From: Desulfobacterales bacterium
GTDB taxonomy: Bacteria > Desulfobacterota > Desulfobacteria > Desulfobacterales > Desulfobacteraceae
Assembly: GCA_022361315.1 (NCBI GenBank)
Contig: JAKSBB010001185.1
Coordinates: 1 to 18,131, forward strand
Length of the DNA stretch: 18,131 bases
Reading direction: 5' to 3'
Both the position numbers and the translations under genes were made by a program. The first letter of the stretch is position 1. Each line of letters starts with the position of its first letter. The notes under the pieces are model-generated. The model had not been told where the DNA came from. It saw only the letters and a list, made by a program, of their open reading frames with translations, and did not search any database. Of the stretch, positions 1-7,742 are shown piece by piece.

Positions 1-972
1 AATTTCCTGGGCTTCGAACAGGGTGTAGAAGTCACCAACGCCCGCATGGTCACGACCGATGATCATCTTGTTAACGCCGTAGTTCTGACGGAAGGTGGCA
101 TGCAGCAGGCCTGCACGGGGACCGGCATATCTCATATCCAGAGGATATCCGCCGTTGACAACATGTTCGGGTACAAAGTAACCCTGGATCAGGGTGTCGA
201 GGCACTTGATACGAACGTCTGCGGGGATGTCGCCGGGTTTCAGGTTACCAATCAAAGAGTGGATGAGAACGCCGTCACATACGTCCAGGGCGATCTTGCA
301 AAGATGCTCATGGGATCTGTGCATGGGGTTTCTCAGCTGCATGGAAGCAACGTTTGCCCAGCCTTTTTCGTCCATGATGGCGCGGGTTTCGGTCGGGGTC
401 AGGTATACGCCTTTGAATTTTTCGGGGAATTCGCCTTCGGAAAGAACTTTTACGGGACCTGCAAAGCAGAATTCTTTTCTGGCCATAACAGCCTGAACGC
501 CGGGATGATCTTCCATGGCGATTTTCCAGAATACGTCGTCTTCAGACTCTTCGCCGTGGCCTTTGTATACTTTTTCGCATTCCCATTTTTTCTCGTCTTC
601 GGTCATTTCAAACTTTTCTTCGACCTTCATGGTGGCGTAGATTTCACCATTTCTTTCGAGAGCAATTTCGTCGCCTTCGTTGATTTCAGCGGCGTCGGCA
701 GCAGCAGCGTCAAGCATTACGGGAACCGGCCAGAAGGTACCGTCTGCCAGCAGGAAATCGGCGCAAACACCTTTCCAGTCAGCTTTGGTCATGAAACCGT
801 TCAGCGGAGAGAAACCGCCGATACCGAGCATGATCAGGTCGCCTTTAACCTGGGAAGAGATTTCGATTTTTTTCAGACCTTCGGCTTTTTTGATTTCAGC
901 TTCCAGTTCAGCGCCTTCGAGCTTGCAGATTACAAGACCTTTGCCACCATGGGGTGCAACTAATTTAGACAT
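1..972 (-). CDS. sat: Sulfate adenylyltransferase (ATP sulfurylase), C-terminus beyond window
   Basis: The protein activates sulfate with ATP to adenosine 5'-phosphosulfate and pyrophosphate in the cytoplasm, the first step of dissimilatory sulfate reduction. The window holds the first 324 residues; the family is usually a little over 400 residues, so roughly the last quarter is missing at the left edge. Visible motifs are QLRNP (212-216) followed by HRSH (218-221), which form the nucleotide site, and GRDHAG (306-311). The start is the ATG at 970-972, about ten bases after an AAGGAG ribosome binding site. An in-frame ATG at 979-981 lies too close to that site and is less likely. Codon choice (CTG, GGT, AAA, GAA, GTT) is more uniform than in the neighbours and fits very high expression. 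The gene has its own promoter (see 1071-1099). Family assignment is secure. Confidence 0.97.
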   Translation of the reverse strand, partial: MSKLVAPHGGKGLVICKLEGAELEAEIKKAEGLKKIEISSQVKGDLIMLGIGGFSPLNGFMTKADWKGVCADFLLADGTFWPVPVMLDAAAADAAEINEGDEIALERNGEIYATMKVEEKFEMTEDEKKWECEKVYKGHGEESEDDVFWKIAMEDHPGVQAVMARKEFCFAGPVKVLSEGEFPEKFKGVYLTPTETRAIMDEKGWANVASMQLRNPMHRSHEHLCKIALDVCDGVLIHSLIGNLKPGDIPADVRIKCLDTLIQGYFVPEHVVNGGYPLDMRYAGPRAGLLHATFRQNYGVNKMIIGRDHAGVGDFYTLFEAQEI

Positions 973-1018
973 ATACGTCATTCTCCTTGTTAATTGGTTG
1001 TCTTACTTCCTATTAGGG

Positions 1019-1044
1019 GTTAGATGAACATCCAGTCATCTAAC
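1019..1044 (-). promoter_or_regulatory. Perfect 9-bp inverted repeat in the sat leader
   Basis: GTTAGATGA and TCATCTAAC are perfect inverted repeats separated by 8 bases. They lie in the sat 5' untranslated region, about 20-45 bases after the predicted transcription start and well before the ribosome binding site. The element can be an mRNA hairpin (stability or control) or a dimeric repressor operator. No U-run follows, so it is not a simple terminator. Confidence 0.6.
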
Positions 1045-1059
1045 ATCAATTTTATTTAA

Positions 1060-1075
1060 AAATCTCGTAAGATTT
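1060..1075 (-). promoter_or_regulatory. Operator-like palindrome over the sat -10 region
   Basis: AAATCT-CGTA-AGATTT is a perfect 6-bp inverted repeat with a 4-base centre that overlaps the predicted -10 box of sat. The position suits a repressor or a redox-responsive regulator. CRP/FNR-family HcpR is known to control sulfate-reduction genes in some relatives, but this motif does not match a site I can name, so the regulator is unknown. Confidence 0.4.
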
Positions 1076-1099
1076 AATGATGATTGAGGAATTTGTCAA
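1071..1099 (-). promoter_or_regulatory. Sigma-70 promoter of sat
   Basis: A perfect -35 box TTGACA (minus strand, 1094-1099) is followed after 16-17 bases by TTAAAT/TAAATC (1071-1077). Transcription would start near 1064, giving a leader of about 90 bases. The promoter sits just beyond the stop codon of the HAD gene, so sat is probably transcribed independently of the upstream genes. Confidence 0.65.
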
Positions 1100-1104
1100 G
1101 AAAT

Positions 1105-1737
1105 TTATTCATTTATATTTAATAGGTTTGAAAGTTCACCCATGGAGGTCACATGGGCATGGGCCTCAAGTCCCGGACTTTTAAATGCAACAAACCAGGT
1201 ACCTGCTGCCTGGGCGGCTTTCCGGTCATATTCCGAATCTCCGATAAAGAGGATTTCATCGGCCGAAAGATCAAACGCTTTCATGATTTTATGCAATTGA
1301 TCCGGGGCGGGTTTCGCGTGTGTCACGTCGGCAGCCGTTACCACGGTTTCAAATAAGTCGGTCATCTGGTTATCCACCAGTACACTTTCCATGGTATTGG
1401 TCCGGTTGGTGGCCACCCCCCGAATATATCCCGTATCCTTTAACCTGCCCAGCAATGTCTTCAGTCCCTTTTCCCGCTGCATATACGGAATAAACTTGGC
1501 GTATCCGATGGAACGGATTTTATCGTAAACCGGGCTGTGGTCGGTAAATTCAGGAAACAGATATTCAATGGCTGCAGTCACCGTCATCATGTGAACATTA
1601 ATAAACTGTTCTTCGGTGAGTTCGGGCTTCCCGAAAGCACCCAGGATTTCATCGTAGAATTTACGGTTGGACAGGGCCGTATCAAACATCACACCGTCGC
1701 AGTCGAACACCACGGCCTTAACTTTGGAAATTTCCAT
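1105..1737 (-). CDS. HAD-superfamily hydrolase, phosphoglycolate-phosphatase-like
   Basis: A 210-residue cytoplasmic phosphatase of the HAD superfamily. Motif I is FDCDG (11-15), with D12 the expected nucleophile and D14 the acid/base. Motif II is the T of VATNRT (around 110), motif III K142 in HAKPAPD, and motif IV GDSEYD (166-171) with D167 and D171 for magnesium. An alpha-helical cap domain fills residues about 16-95, as in phosphoglycolate phosphatase and beta-phosphoglucomutase relatives. The substrate cannot be told from sequence. The gene begins 38 bases after the DUF1573 gene and may be co-transcribed with it. The ATG at 1735-1737 has a weak AAGG site upstream. The sat promoter starts right at its 3' end. 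Confidence 0.9.
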   Translation of the reverse strand: MEISKVKAVVFDCDGVMFDTALSNRKFYDEILGAFGKPELTEEQFINVHMMTVTAAIEYLFPEFTDHSPVYDKIRSIGYAKFIPYMQREKGLKTLLGRLKDTGYIRGVATNRTNTMESVLVDNQMTDLFETVVTAADVTHAKPAPDQLHKIMKAFDLSADEILFIGDSEYDRKAAQAAGTWFVAFKSPGLEAHAHVTSMGELSNLLNINE

Positions 1738-1775
1738 TGGCTTACCTTAACTATGAACTCTCTTCTGTGGGTATT

Positions 1776-2477
1776 TCAGGAACTTTTGCCGGCGTCATCA
1801 AAATAAATGGCATACACCCGGATCTTCAGCTTGGGCTTCAGTTTACTGTCCGTCTTCAGGGTGATGATGTCATACAGGTCATCCGCCTTGTCCGAATGGG
1901 CCCGAACCTTCACCTGCCAGTCCCGCCTTCCTTCTCCGGGTGGTATCAGTTCAGCCTTAATCTGGGTGTCAAACTTCTGTGACATCTTTTTTATTGAGAA
2001 TGGATATTTCTCAGCCGGGGTGATGGTAACAACGCTTTCCAGCGCCTCACCGGGCACACCGCTTAGACTGACGGTGGCGGGTGTAATCTTGACAACCGCA
2101 TCCACTTCACCCCCGACGGTGAGATAAAACTGCTTGTTCTTCGGATCATCGGTTTTCACAAGGATCCGCTTGCTCATTTTTTTACCACCGTATCCGCCGG
2201 TTTTTATACCTATTTTGATCTTACCTTCCTCTCCCGGAGGAATTCGCCTGTCGTAGGCACGCTTGTCACAGCCTCAGGGCGGAATCACACCGAGAATATT
2301 CAGGGGACTATCCCCTTCGTTACGGATCATGAACTCATGGGTGATGCTCTGCCCCTCGGCCACATCGGAAAATTCGAACGAGGGATTCACCGGAACGGCC
2401 TTTGGTGCAGCCAGACCTGTACCTGCTGAAACAGCCAGAATAAAAACGACGGCTGCAATGAATAGTGTTTTCTTCAT
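1776..2477 (-). CDS. Exported DUF1573 protein with in-frame TGA, candidate selenoprotein
   Basis: I read this as one gene of 234 codons whose codon 68 is TGA. Residues 1-24 form a signal peptide (MKK, hydrophobic core, then GLAA), so the product is probably periplasmic. Residues about 30-105 match the DUF1573 fold: FEFSDVAEGQ, then RNEGDSPLNI, then the cysteine motif, then IPPGEEGKI and VKTDDPKNKQ. In the family the cysteine motif is usually CGC; here it is TGA-Gly-Cys, so the TGA stands where the first Cys is expected. After the TGA the frame stays open for 165 codons and the DUF1573 domain continues without frameshift. Residues about 110-233 look like a second Ig-like beta domain. The start ATG at 2475-2477 has AGGAAGG eight bases upstream; ATG 2481-2483 is in frame but too close. 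The biochemical role is unknown; a thiol/selenol redox role is inference. A fresh nonsense mutation is the main alternative. Confidence 0.8.
2226..2276 (-). promoter_or_regulatory. In-frame UGA and candidate SECIS RNA structure
   Basis: The UGA codon is at 2274-2276. Downstream mRNA can form GCCU/AGGC with loop ACGAC (2246-2258), or alternatively CGU/ACG with loop GCCU whose first loop base is a G 16 bases after the UGA. Further on is a 6-bp hairpin UUCCUC/GAGGAA with loop CGGGA (2226-2242), its loop beginning 38 bases after the UGA. Bacterial selenocysteine insertion elements lie directly after the UGA with a G near the start of the apical loop. These candidates are compatible but not proven; folding software is needed. 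Confidence 0.4.
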
Positions 2478-2504
2478 CGTCATTGCCTTCCTAACTTTGG
2501 TTGA

Positions 2505-2518
2505 TCTATCTGGATAGA
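2505..2518 (-). promoter_or_regulatory. Short palindrome before the DUF1573 gene
   Basis: TCTATC-TG-GATAGA is a perfect 6-bp inverted repeat with a 2-base centre, 28 bases upstream of the chosen start codon and just before the ribosome binding site. It could be an operator. A weak promoter-like pair, TTGTAT and TAAATT spaced 17 bases, overlaps the region just upstream. Both calls are tentative. Confidence 0.25.
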
Positions 2519-2549
2519 ATTTATCCCAATCCCCGGTGAAATACAATAG

Positions 2550-2586
2550 CCCGGTATCATCCGTACGTTCAACCGGATCAGCCGGG
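2550..2586 (-). terminator. Possible hairpin after pabBC
   Basis: CCCGG (2550-2554) pairs with CCGGG (2582-2586), and ATCCG (2559-2563) with CGGAT (2574-2578), giving an interrupted stem directly downstream of the pabBC stop codon. It is followed on the minus strand by a weakly T-rich stretch, not a true T-run. It may partly terminate the central operon before the DUF1573 gene. Confidence 0.35.
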
Positions 2587-2596
2587 ACAACGAGTA

Positions 2597-4837
2597 TTAC
2601 CCTTTGTCCAACTCACGGTTAATCCGTTCACAGATATCCCCATCATGACGAATCGACCTCCCGTTGATCCGGTTCACCCGGACAGCCCCCATGAGCGCGT
2701 TGGTCACGATGACATTTGGCAGCTCCGCCAGGGTTTCGGGAGTCAGGGATCTGGTTTCAACGGAAAACCCCAGAACTGACATGGCGGTCTTTACGGCCTC
2801 ACCCGTTACCCCGGGCAGGACGTGTTCGGATGCGGGGATTACAAGGGTATCACCTTCCACCGCCATGATATTGCAGGTGTTTGTCTCGGAAACACTGCCG
2901 TCGGAATTCAGGATCAGGGCCTCATCAGCCTTTTGATCACGAGCAAAGGCACCGGCCCGGTCATAGAAAAGATAATTCATGGATTTGTGATCGGCCAAAA
3001 AGGTCTGGCGGGGATGGGGAAATGTGACCAGATCCAGCCCGGTTTTCCCTGAACTTTCCAACCGGTGAACATAGGGGCGGATAAATGCGGCCAGAAGACA
3101 CGTCTCCCGGCTGCCGTCGATGGCCGTCATCAGCTTTACCGCACAGACCTTCTCCTCAAGCCGGTTTTCCTTCACCAGAAGGCGGATCACGGCATCCCAG
3201 GTGACATCCGGGGGATGGGTGCCAAACACCTTTCGCCATGACGTTTCAAGACGTCTGATATGAGAGTCCAGACGCAGGGGCACCCCGTTTTCCACACGGA
3301 CGGTTTCAAACAAACCGGCCCCGTATTGGAATGCCTGGCTTGCCGCCGGTACATGGGCGCGGTCTTGATCCGTGAGCTTGCCGTTCACCCAGGCTTTCAG
3401 ACAGGATTCTTCTGTCCCTGATGAAGCGGCCATCAGGGTCTCCATAAGGGTTTTCCCTTTATCCAGGGTTTCCTGATACTCCTTTTCCGGATCCGAATCA
3501 TAGACGATACCGCCGCCTACGGAGAAGAACAAGCGATTCTCTGTGATGGTAGCCGTCCGTATGGCGATGGAGAGATCCATTGTACCATGAAAACTTAAAT
3601 AGCCGATGGAACCGGTATAAACGTGGCGCTTCACCGGCTCCAGTTCATCAATGATTTCCATGGAGCGGATTTTCGGACAGCCTGTAATGGATCCTCCCGG
3701 AAACGTGGCCCGGATCAGATCGACAGCGGTCTTGTCTTCTTCCAAAATCCCTTCCACCACAGACACCAGGTGGAATACATTTTCATAGGGCTCAAGACGC
3801 TTATGCTCTTTCACTTCCACCGAACCGAACTCAGTCACCCTGGAAATGTCGTTGCGCATCAGATCCACGATCATGGTGAGTTCTGCATCATCTTTCAGGC
3901 TGGACGCCAGTATCCGCCCGTTTTCCTCATCAGTCTCGGGGGTGCTGCCCCGGGCAATGGTTCCCTTGATGGGCCGGGTTTCCACATGCCTGCCGTTCAA
4001 TTTGATAAACCGTTCCGGGGAGGTGGATACCACGTGATGGTCTCTCGCGTTGATATACGAGAAAAAAGCGGCAGGGTTCCGATTGAACAATTCCAGGAAA
4101 AGGCTGTAGGCATCGCCCTTAAAACGGGTGTCAAATCGCTGGGAAAAATTGGCCTGATATATGTCCCCTGCCCTGAGATAATCAATCACCTTTGAGACTG
4201 CGGCCATATATTCCGGCTTGGTAAACGAAGAGGTGAACCCCCGGCGGTCAATGGCATATCCGGAAGCCTCCCAGCTCCTGTCCAGCGTGGCGAGAAACCG
4301 AAGTTCCGTATCCGCCGCCATTGCATCCGCATCCGCCCGGTCAAAAACCGGGATACAGAGCCGGGTCGTATCGGTTTCCCGGTCATGGATCATCAAAGCG
4401 GAGGGCGCGTAGAGTACGATGTCCGGCAGGTGGGTGTCCGTGCACGTCCGGGGCAGATCCTCGATCCGGTCTTTGAGATCGTAGGCAAAGTACCCGAACA
4501 TTCCCGAGGCTACCGGCAGGTCGGTTACCAGACGTTCCGGTGCGCATTGATGGAGAATCTCGCTGATCAGTTCGAAGGGGTCTGTATTGCCATCGCCTAT
4601 ATCCAGAGAGTTGCCCTCCACAGTGAGGGACAACCGGTTCTGATACCCGCGTAATTCCAGCCACGGATCTACGGCCAGGCAATTATACCTGGCGCAGTCC
4701 ATATCTGAACCGGAAAGCAACAGGACCGTACCGGGCCGGTCTGCAAAACGTGCTGCAGCAGATTCAAAGGACAGGTTCAGACACAGATCCCGGACAACAA
4801 CATCTTTTATCCTGGGCAGGTGGTACTTAGGTGCCAT
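2597..4837 (-). CDS. pabB-pabC: Aminodeoxychorismate synthase component I fused to aminodeoxychorismate lyase
   Basis: A 746-residue fusion making 4-aminobenzoate for folate. Residues about 1-470 are PabB, converting chorismate and ammonia to 4-amino-4-deoxychorismate. The PIKGT motif (289-293) with K291 distinguishes it from anthranilate synthase TrpE; the chorismate-binding segments FPGGSITGCPK (379-389) and TGSIGY (408-413) are intact. Residues about 481-746 are PabC, the PLP-dependent fold-type IV lyase releasing pyruvate, with catalytic K618 in HKSMNYL, the signature SETNTCNI (650-657) and LPGVTG (674-679). The fusion is known in other bacteria. The glutamine amidotransferase partner PabA is not in the window. 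The start ATG overlaps the preceding stop by one base (TAATG), showing translational coupling to the hydrolase gene. Confidence 0.95.
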   Translation of the reverse strand: MAPKYHLPRIKDVVVRDLCLNLSFESAAARFADRPGTVLLLSGSDMDCARYNCLAVDPWLELRGYQNRLSLTVEGNSLDIGDGNTDPFELISEILHQCAPERLVTDLPVASGMFGYFAYDLKDRIEDLPRTCTDTHLPDIVLYAPSALMIHDRETDTTRLCIPVFDRADADAMAADTELRFLATLDRSWEASGYAIDRRGFTSSFTKPEYMAAVSKVIDYLRAGDIYQANFSQRFDTRFKGDAYSLFLELFNRNPAAFFSYINARDHHVVSTSPERFIKLNGRHVETRPIKGTIARGSTPETDEENGRILASSLKDDAELTMIVDLMRNDISRVTEFGSVEVKEHKRLEPYENVFHLVSVVEGILEEDKTAVDLIRATFPGGSITGCPKIRSMEIIDELEPVKRHVYTGSIGYLSFHGTMDLSIAIRTATITENRLFFSVGGGIVYDSDPEKEYQETLDKGKTLMETLMAASSGTEESCLKAWVNGKLTDQDRAHVPAASQAFQYGAGLFETVRVENGVPLRLDSHIRRLETSWRKVFGTHPPDVTWDAVIRLLVKENRLEEKVCAVKLMTAIDGSRETCLLAAFIRPYVHRLESSGKTGLDLVTFPHPRQTFLADHKSMNYLFYDRAGAFARDQKADEALILNSDGSVSETNTCNIMAVEGDTLVIPASEHVLPGVTGEAVKTAMSVLGFSVETRSLTPETLAELPNVIVTNALMGAVRVNRINGRSIRHDGDICERINRELDKG

Positions 4838-5457
4838 TATCTGAGAAATGGATTCATCCGTTTTTCGTTTCCGATACTGGTTTCGGGGCCATGGCCGGTA
4901 TATACCACGGTGTCCTCATCCAGACCCAGCAGTTTGGTCTTGATACTGGAAATCAGGGTATCATAATCCCCGCCCGGCAGGTCGGTCCGTCCGATGGAGC
5001 CGGCAAACAGGGTGTCACCTGCAAACAGATGCCCGGGTGTGTGAAGACACACACCGCCAGGGGAATGGCCCGGGGTATGGATGACCTTGAGGGTGATCTC
5101 ACCGAAGGTAATTTCATCTCCGTCTTCAAGCAGCTGATCCGCTTCGGGAGAGTTCTCGGCAGACAGACCGAACATGGCGGCAGACCGGGATAGCTCGGTG
5201 AGCATGGGGGCATCACCGGCGTGAATGGCTATGGGAGCGGCGGTGGTTTCCTTCATCCGCTTATTGGCACCCACATGGTCAAAATGGCCGTGGGTGTTAA
5301 TCAAATATTTAACCGTCAATTCCTCTTTGGCCAGGGCCATGAGGATTCTGTCCGCATCATCACCCGGATCTATAACAACGGCTTCTTTTGTGTTCTCACA
5401 TCCAAGGATAAAACAATTGGCCATGATGGGGCCGACTTCGAGCTTTCTTATAATCAC
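4837..5457 (-). CDS. Metallo-beta-lactamase fold hydrolase, glyoxalase II-like
   Basis: A 206-residue cytoplasmic metal hydrolase. The metal-binding motif THGHFDH (55-61) supplies H56, H58, D60 and H61; further ligands are H131 in GHSPGG, D148 in FAGDTLF and H189 in TGHG. The short form without the C-terminal helical domain of true glyoxalase II is common in bacteria, and the thioester or other substrate is not known. The start is the GTG at 5455-5457, preceded by AGGAGG with a 6-base gap, giving MIIRKLEVGP, which matches the usual N-terminus of the family. The frame stays open further upstream to 5652, but that stretch overlaps nusB and has no family similarity. The next gene, pabBC, is coupled to it by a one-base overlap. 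Confidence 0.92.
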   Translation of the reverse strand: MIIRKLEVGPIMANCFILGCENTKEAVVIDPGDDADRILMALAKEELTVKYLINTHGHFDHVGANKRMKETTAAPIAIHAGDAPMLTELSRSAAMFGLSAENSPEADQLLEDGDEITFGEITLKVIHTPGHSPGGVCLHTPGHLFAGDTLFAGSIGRTDLPGGDYDTLISSIKTKLLGLDEDTVVYTGHGPETSIGNEKRMNPFLR

Positions 5458-5521
5458 AACGCGCCTCCTCGTTAGGGATTGCCCCTGGATTCGGGTGGAA
5501 ATTGTCAGTTGCAGGACCGTT

Positions 5522-5938
5522 TCAGCCCATATTCTCCTGGGACCGGATCCGGTCCAGCACCCCGTTGATAAAGGACCCGGAATCCCGGGTCCCGAATTTC
5601 TTTCCGATCTCGACCGCCTCGTTGATGGAGACGGAGGCCGGGATATCCTCACGTTTTAACATCTCGAATGCGGCGATCCGCATGATGTTCCGATCAACGG
5701 CCGGCATCCTTGAGACTTTCCAGTTTCGGGCAGATTTATCCAGAAGCCGGTCAATTTCGGTCTTATGGGTCATCACCCCATCCACCAATTCAAAAAAGAA
5801 GGGCTTGACGCCCGCCGTAAGCAATTCTTCGTGCTCGGCGCAGAAGTCGTCCAGGCCCTGAACCGTGTCCGCTTGGTTCACATCCAGAAAAAAAAGGGCC
5901 TGTAGTGCCGCTTCCCTGGATTGACGTCTATCTCCCAT
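5522..5938 (-). CDS. nusB: Transcription antitermination factor NusB
   Basis: A 138-residue all-helical RNA-binding protein that joins NusE (S10) on boxA RNA during rRNA antitermination. The typical N-terminus GDRRQSREAALQALFF, the SRMPAVDRNIMRIAAFEML region (76-94) and SINEAVEIGKKFG followed by FINGVLDRI near the C-terminus are all present. Length is normal. It starts four bases after the ribH stop, the common ribH-nusB pairing, and probably uses an AGG site inside the ribH end. Confidence 0.96.
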   Translation of the reverse strand: MGDRRQSREAALQALFFLDVNQADTVQGLDDFCAEHEELLTAGVKPFFFELVDGVMTHKTEIDRLLDKSARNWKVSRMPAVDRNIMRIAAFEMLKREDIPASVSINEAVEIGKKFGTRDSGSFINGVLDRIRSQENMG

Positions 5939-5942
5939 CAGC

Positions 5943-6419
5943 CTATTCCGCCCCGTCCATGCCCTGGCAGAGATTTGCCATTTCTACGGCGCCCAATGCC
6001 ACGTCAAACCCTTTGTTGCCTGCTTTTGTTCCGGCACGCTCAATGGCCTGCTCAATGGTCTCAGTGGTCACGATACCGAACATGACGGGTACCATGGCAT
6101 CCATGGAAACAGTGGCAATACCCTTGGACACCTCGGCGCACACATAGTCGTAATGGGTGGTTGCACCGCGGATCACTGCCCCCAGGCAGATAATGGCGTC
6201 ATATTGGTTCTGGGCCACCATCTTCTTGGCCACCAGGGGAATCTCAAAGGCCCCGGGTACTTTTAATACGGTGATGTCGCTGTCTTCGGCACCGCTTCTC
6301 ACAAGCGCATCCACAGCACCGTCCACCAGTTTGGCGACGATGAAATCATTAAACCGGGAGGCAATGATCCCGAACTTTTTTCCCTTGGCATTAAGATTGG
6401 CTTCAACGATCTGAGGCAT
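5943..6419 (-). CDS. ribH: 6,7-dimethyl-8-ribityllumazine synthase
   Basis: A 158-residue enzyme that condenses 5-amino-6-ribitylaminouracil with 3,4-dihydroxy-2-butanone 4-phosphate to lumazine, the penultimate riboflavin step; it forms pentameric or icosahedral shells. Motifs seen are VPGAFEIP (54-61), [14 protein letters not shown] (80-93) with catalytic H89, and a C-terminal [13 protein letters not shown]. The start ATG is preceded by AAGGA seven bases upstream. It follows ribBA by about 55 bases and directly precedes nusB. Confidence 0.97.
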   Translation of the reverse strand: MPQIVEANLNAKGKKFGIIASRFNDFIVAKLVDGAVDALVRSGAEDSDITVLKVPGAFEIPLVAKKMVAQNQYDAIICLGAVIRGATTHYDYVCAEVSKGIATVSMDAMVPVMFGIVTTETIEQAIERAGTKAGNKGFDVALGAVEMANLCQGMDGAE

Positions 6420-6474
6420 GGTTTTATCCTTATATAAAATTTATTCCTGGGTATTCTTAGCTATTGGCTGATTG

Positions 6475-7692
6475 TTATTCTTCTTCGGGAATCATATGCA
6501 ACAGGTGTCCCATCTTTGCCTGCTTGCATTCCAGGTACCCCTGGTTGTGACAATTGGCAGCCACCTCAATGGGTACCTGCTCCACTACGGAAAGGCCGTA
6601 GCCTTCCAGCCCTACCATCTTTTTGGGGTTGTTGGTCATCAAACGCATTTTTTTGACGCCGATATCCACCAGCATCTGGGCCCCCACGCCGTAGTCCCGC
6701 ATATCGGCCTTAAACCCGAGTTTCTCATTGGCTTCCACCGTATCAAACCCCTGGCGCTGGTATTCATAGGCTTTCAACTTGTTCACCAGGCCGATACCAC
6801 GGCCTTCCTGGCGCAGATAAAGAATCACACCACAGCCTTCCTTGTCCACCATGGCCATGGCCGTACGCAGTTGATCCTGACAATCGCAGCGCATGGAACT
6901 GAAGATATCACCGGTCATACACTCGGAATGGACACGGACAAGGATGTCATCCTCAGGATTGATCTCCCCTTTTACCAGAGCAATGTGGGTAAGGTTGTCA
7001 ATATCATTTTCATAGGCGATAATTTTGAAATCCCCGCCAACACTTGTGGGAATGATGGTTTCAGCCGCTCTCTGCACAAAGATTTCATTTTTCAGGCGGT
7101 ATTTTACCAGATCGGCCACCGTGCAGATGCCGATGCCGTGCTTTTTGGCAAATTTTTCAAGGGAGGGCATCCGGGCCATGGTGCCGTCTTCATCCATGAT
7201 CTCGCAGATGACGCCGGCAGGTTTCAGACCGGCCAGACGGGCCAGATCTACAGAGCCTTCGGTCTGTCCGATTCTGACCATCACGCCGCCGTCCCTCGCC
7301 CGAAGCGGAAAAATATGGCCGGGTCGTGCAATGTCTGCAGGGGTGGTGTCATCGTCCACGGCTGTCAGAATAGTGGTGGCCCGGTCTGCGGCGGAAATCC
7401 CCGTGGTTACACCGCGCTTGGCCTCAATGGATACGGTGAATCCGGTTTCAAACTGAGAGGTATTGTTTTCAACCATCAGCGGCAGGTTCAGGCGGTCGGC
7501 AATGGTGGAATCCAGGGAAAGGCAGATCAATCCACGGCCATAAGTGGCCATGAAGTTGATAGCTTCCGGAGTGACCGCTTCCGCAGCCATGGTGAGATCA
7601 CCTTCGTTTTCCCGGTCTTCATCATCCACCAGGATAACCATTTTGCCATTTTTGATATCCTCAATCGCCTGTTCAATACTTAAATGCGGCAT
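6475..7692 (-). CDS. ribBA: Bifunctional DHBP synthase / GTP cyclohydrolase II
   Basis: A 405-residue fusion supplying both precursors of lumazine. Residues about 1-200 are RibB, turning ribulose 5-phosphate into 3,4-dihydroxy-2-butanone 4-phosphate and formate; the acidic metal motif [11 protein letters not shown] (23-33) and the RPGHIFPL segment (123-130) are intact. Residues about 205-400 are RibA, opening GTP, with zinc ligands C258, C269 and C271 ([12 protein letters not shown]) and the RQEGRGIGL loop (294-302). Both halves look active, unlike some RibBA proteins in which the RibA half has decayed. An AGGGGA ribosome site lies before the ATG. It sits between ribE and ribH. Confidence 0.97.
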   Translation of the reverse strand: MPHLSIEQAIEDIKNGKMVILVDDEDRENEGDLTMAAEAVTPEAINFMATYGRGLICLSLDSTIADRLNLPLMVENNTSQFETGFTVSIEAKRGVTTGISAADRATTILTAVDDDTTPADIARPGHIFPLRARDGGVMVRIGQTEGSVDLARLAGLKPAGVICEIMDEDGTMARMPSLEKFAKKHGIGICTVADLVKYRLKNEIFVQRAAETIIPTSVGGDFKIIAYENDIDNLTHIALVKGEINPEDDILVRVHSECMTGDIFSSMRCDCQDQLRTAMAMVDKEGCGVILYLRQEGRGIGLVNKLKAYEYQRQGFDTVEANEKLGFKADMRDYGVGAQMLVDIGVKKMRLMTNNPKKMVGLEGYGLSVVEQVPIEVAANCHNQGYLECKQAKMGHLLHMIPEEE

Positions 7693-7717
7693 ATCTGTGT
7701 CCCCTACATTTCATAAC

Positions 7718-7732
7718 GTACGTCTTACGTAC
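7718..7732 (-). promoter_or_regulatory. Perfect palindrome between ribE and ribBA
   Basis: GTACGT-CTT-ACGTAC is a perfect 6-bp inverted repeat in the 50-base gap before ribBA. It may be a small operator or just a chance palindrome. No FMN riboswitch sequence is seen in this gap. Confidence 0.25.
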
Positions 7733-7742
7733 AAACAAAGGA

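Noticed and set aside
2175..2546. Two separate small genes, or a decayed pseudogene, at the DUF1573 locus
   Set aside because: The TGA splits a single DUF1573 domain, the frame continues exactly, no frameshift or other stop is present, and TGA replaces a conserved Cys. A fresh nonsense mutation is not excluded but explains the position less well.
5458..5652. N-terminal extension of the metallo-beta-lactamase gene
   Set aside because: The extra 65 residues are Arg/Pro/Ser-rich, overlap nusB and lie upstream of a good AGGAGG-GTG start that gives the family N-terminus.
6472..7683. 403-residue plus-strand open frame
   Set aside because: Exact antisense of ribBA with no recognisable family features.
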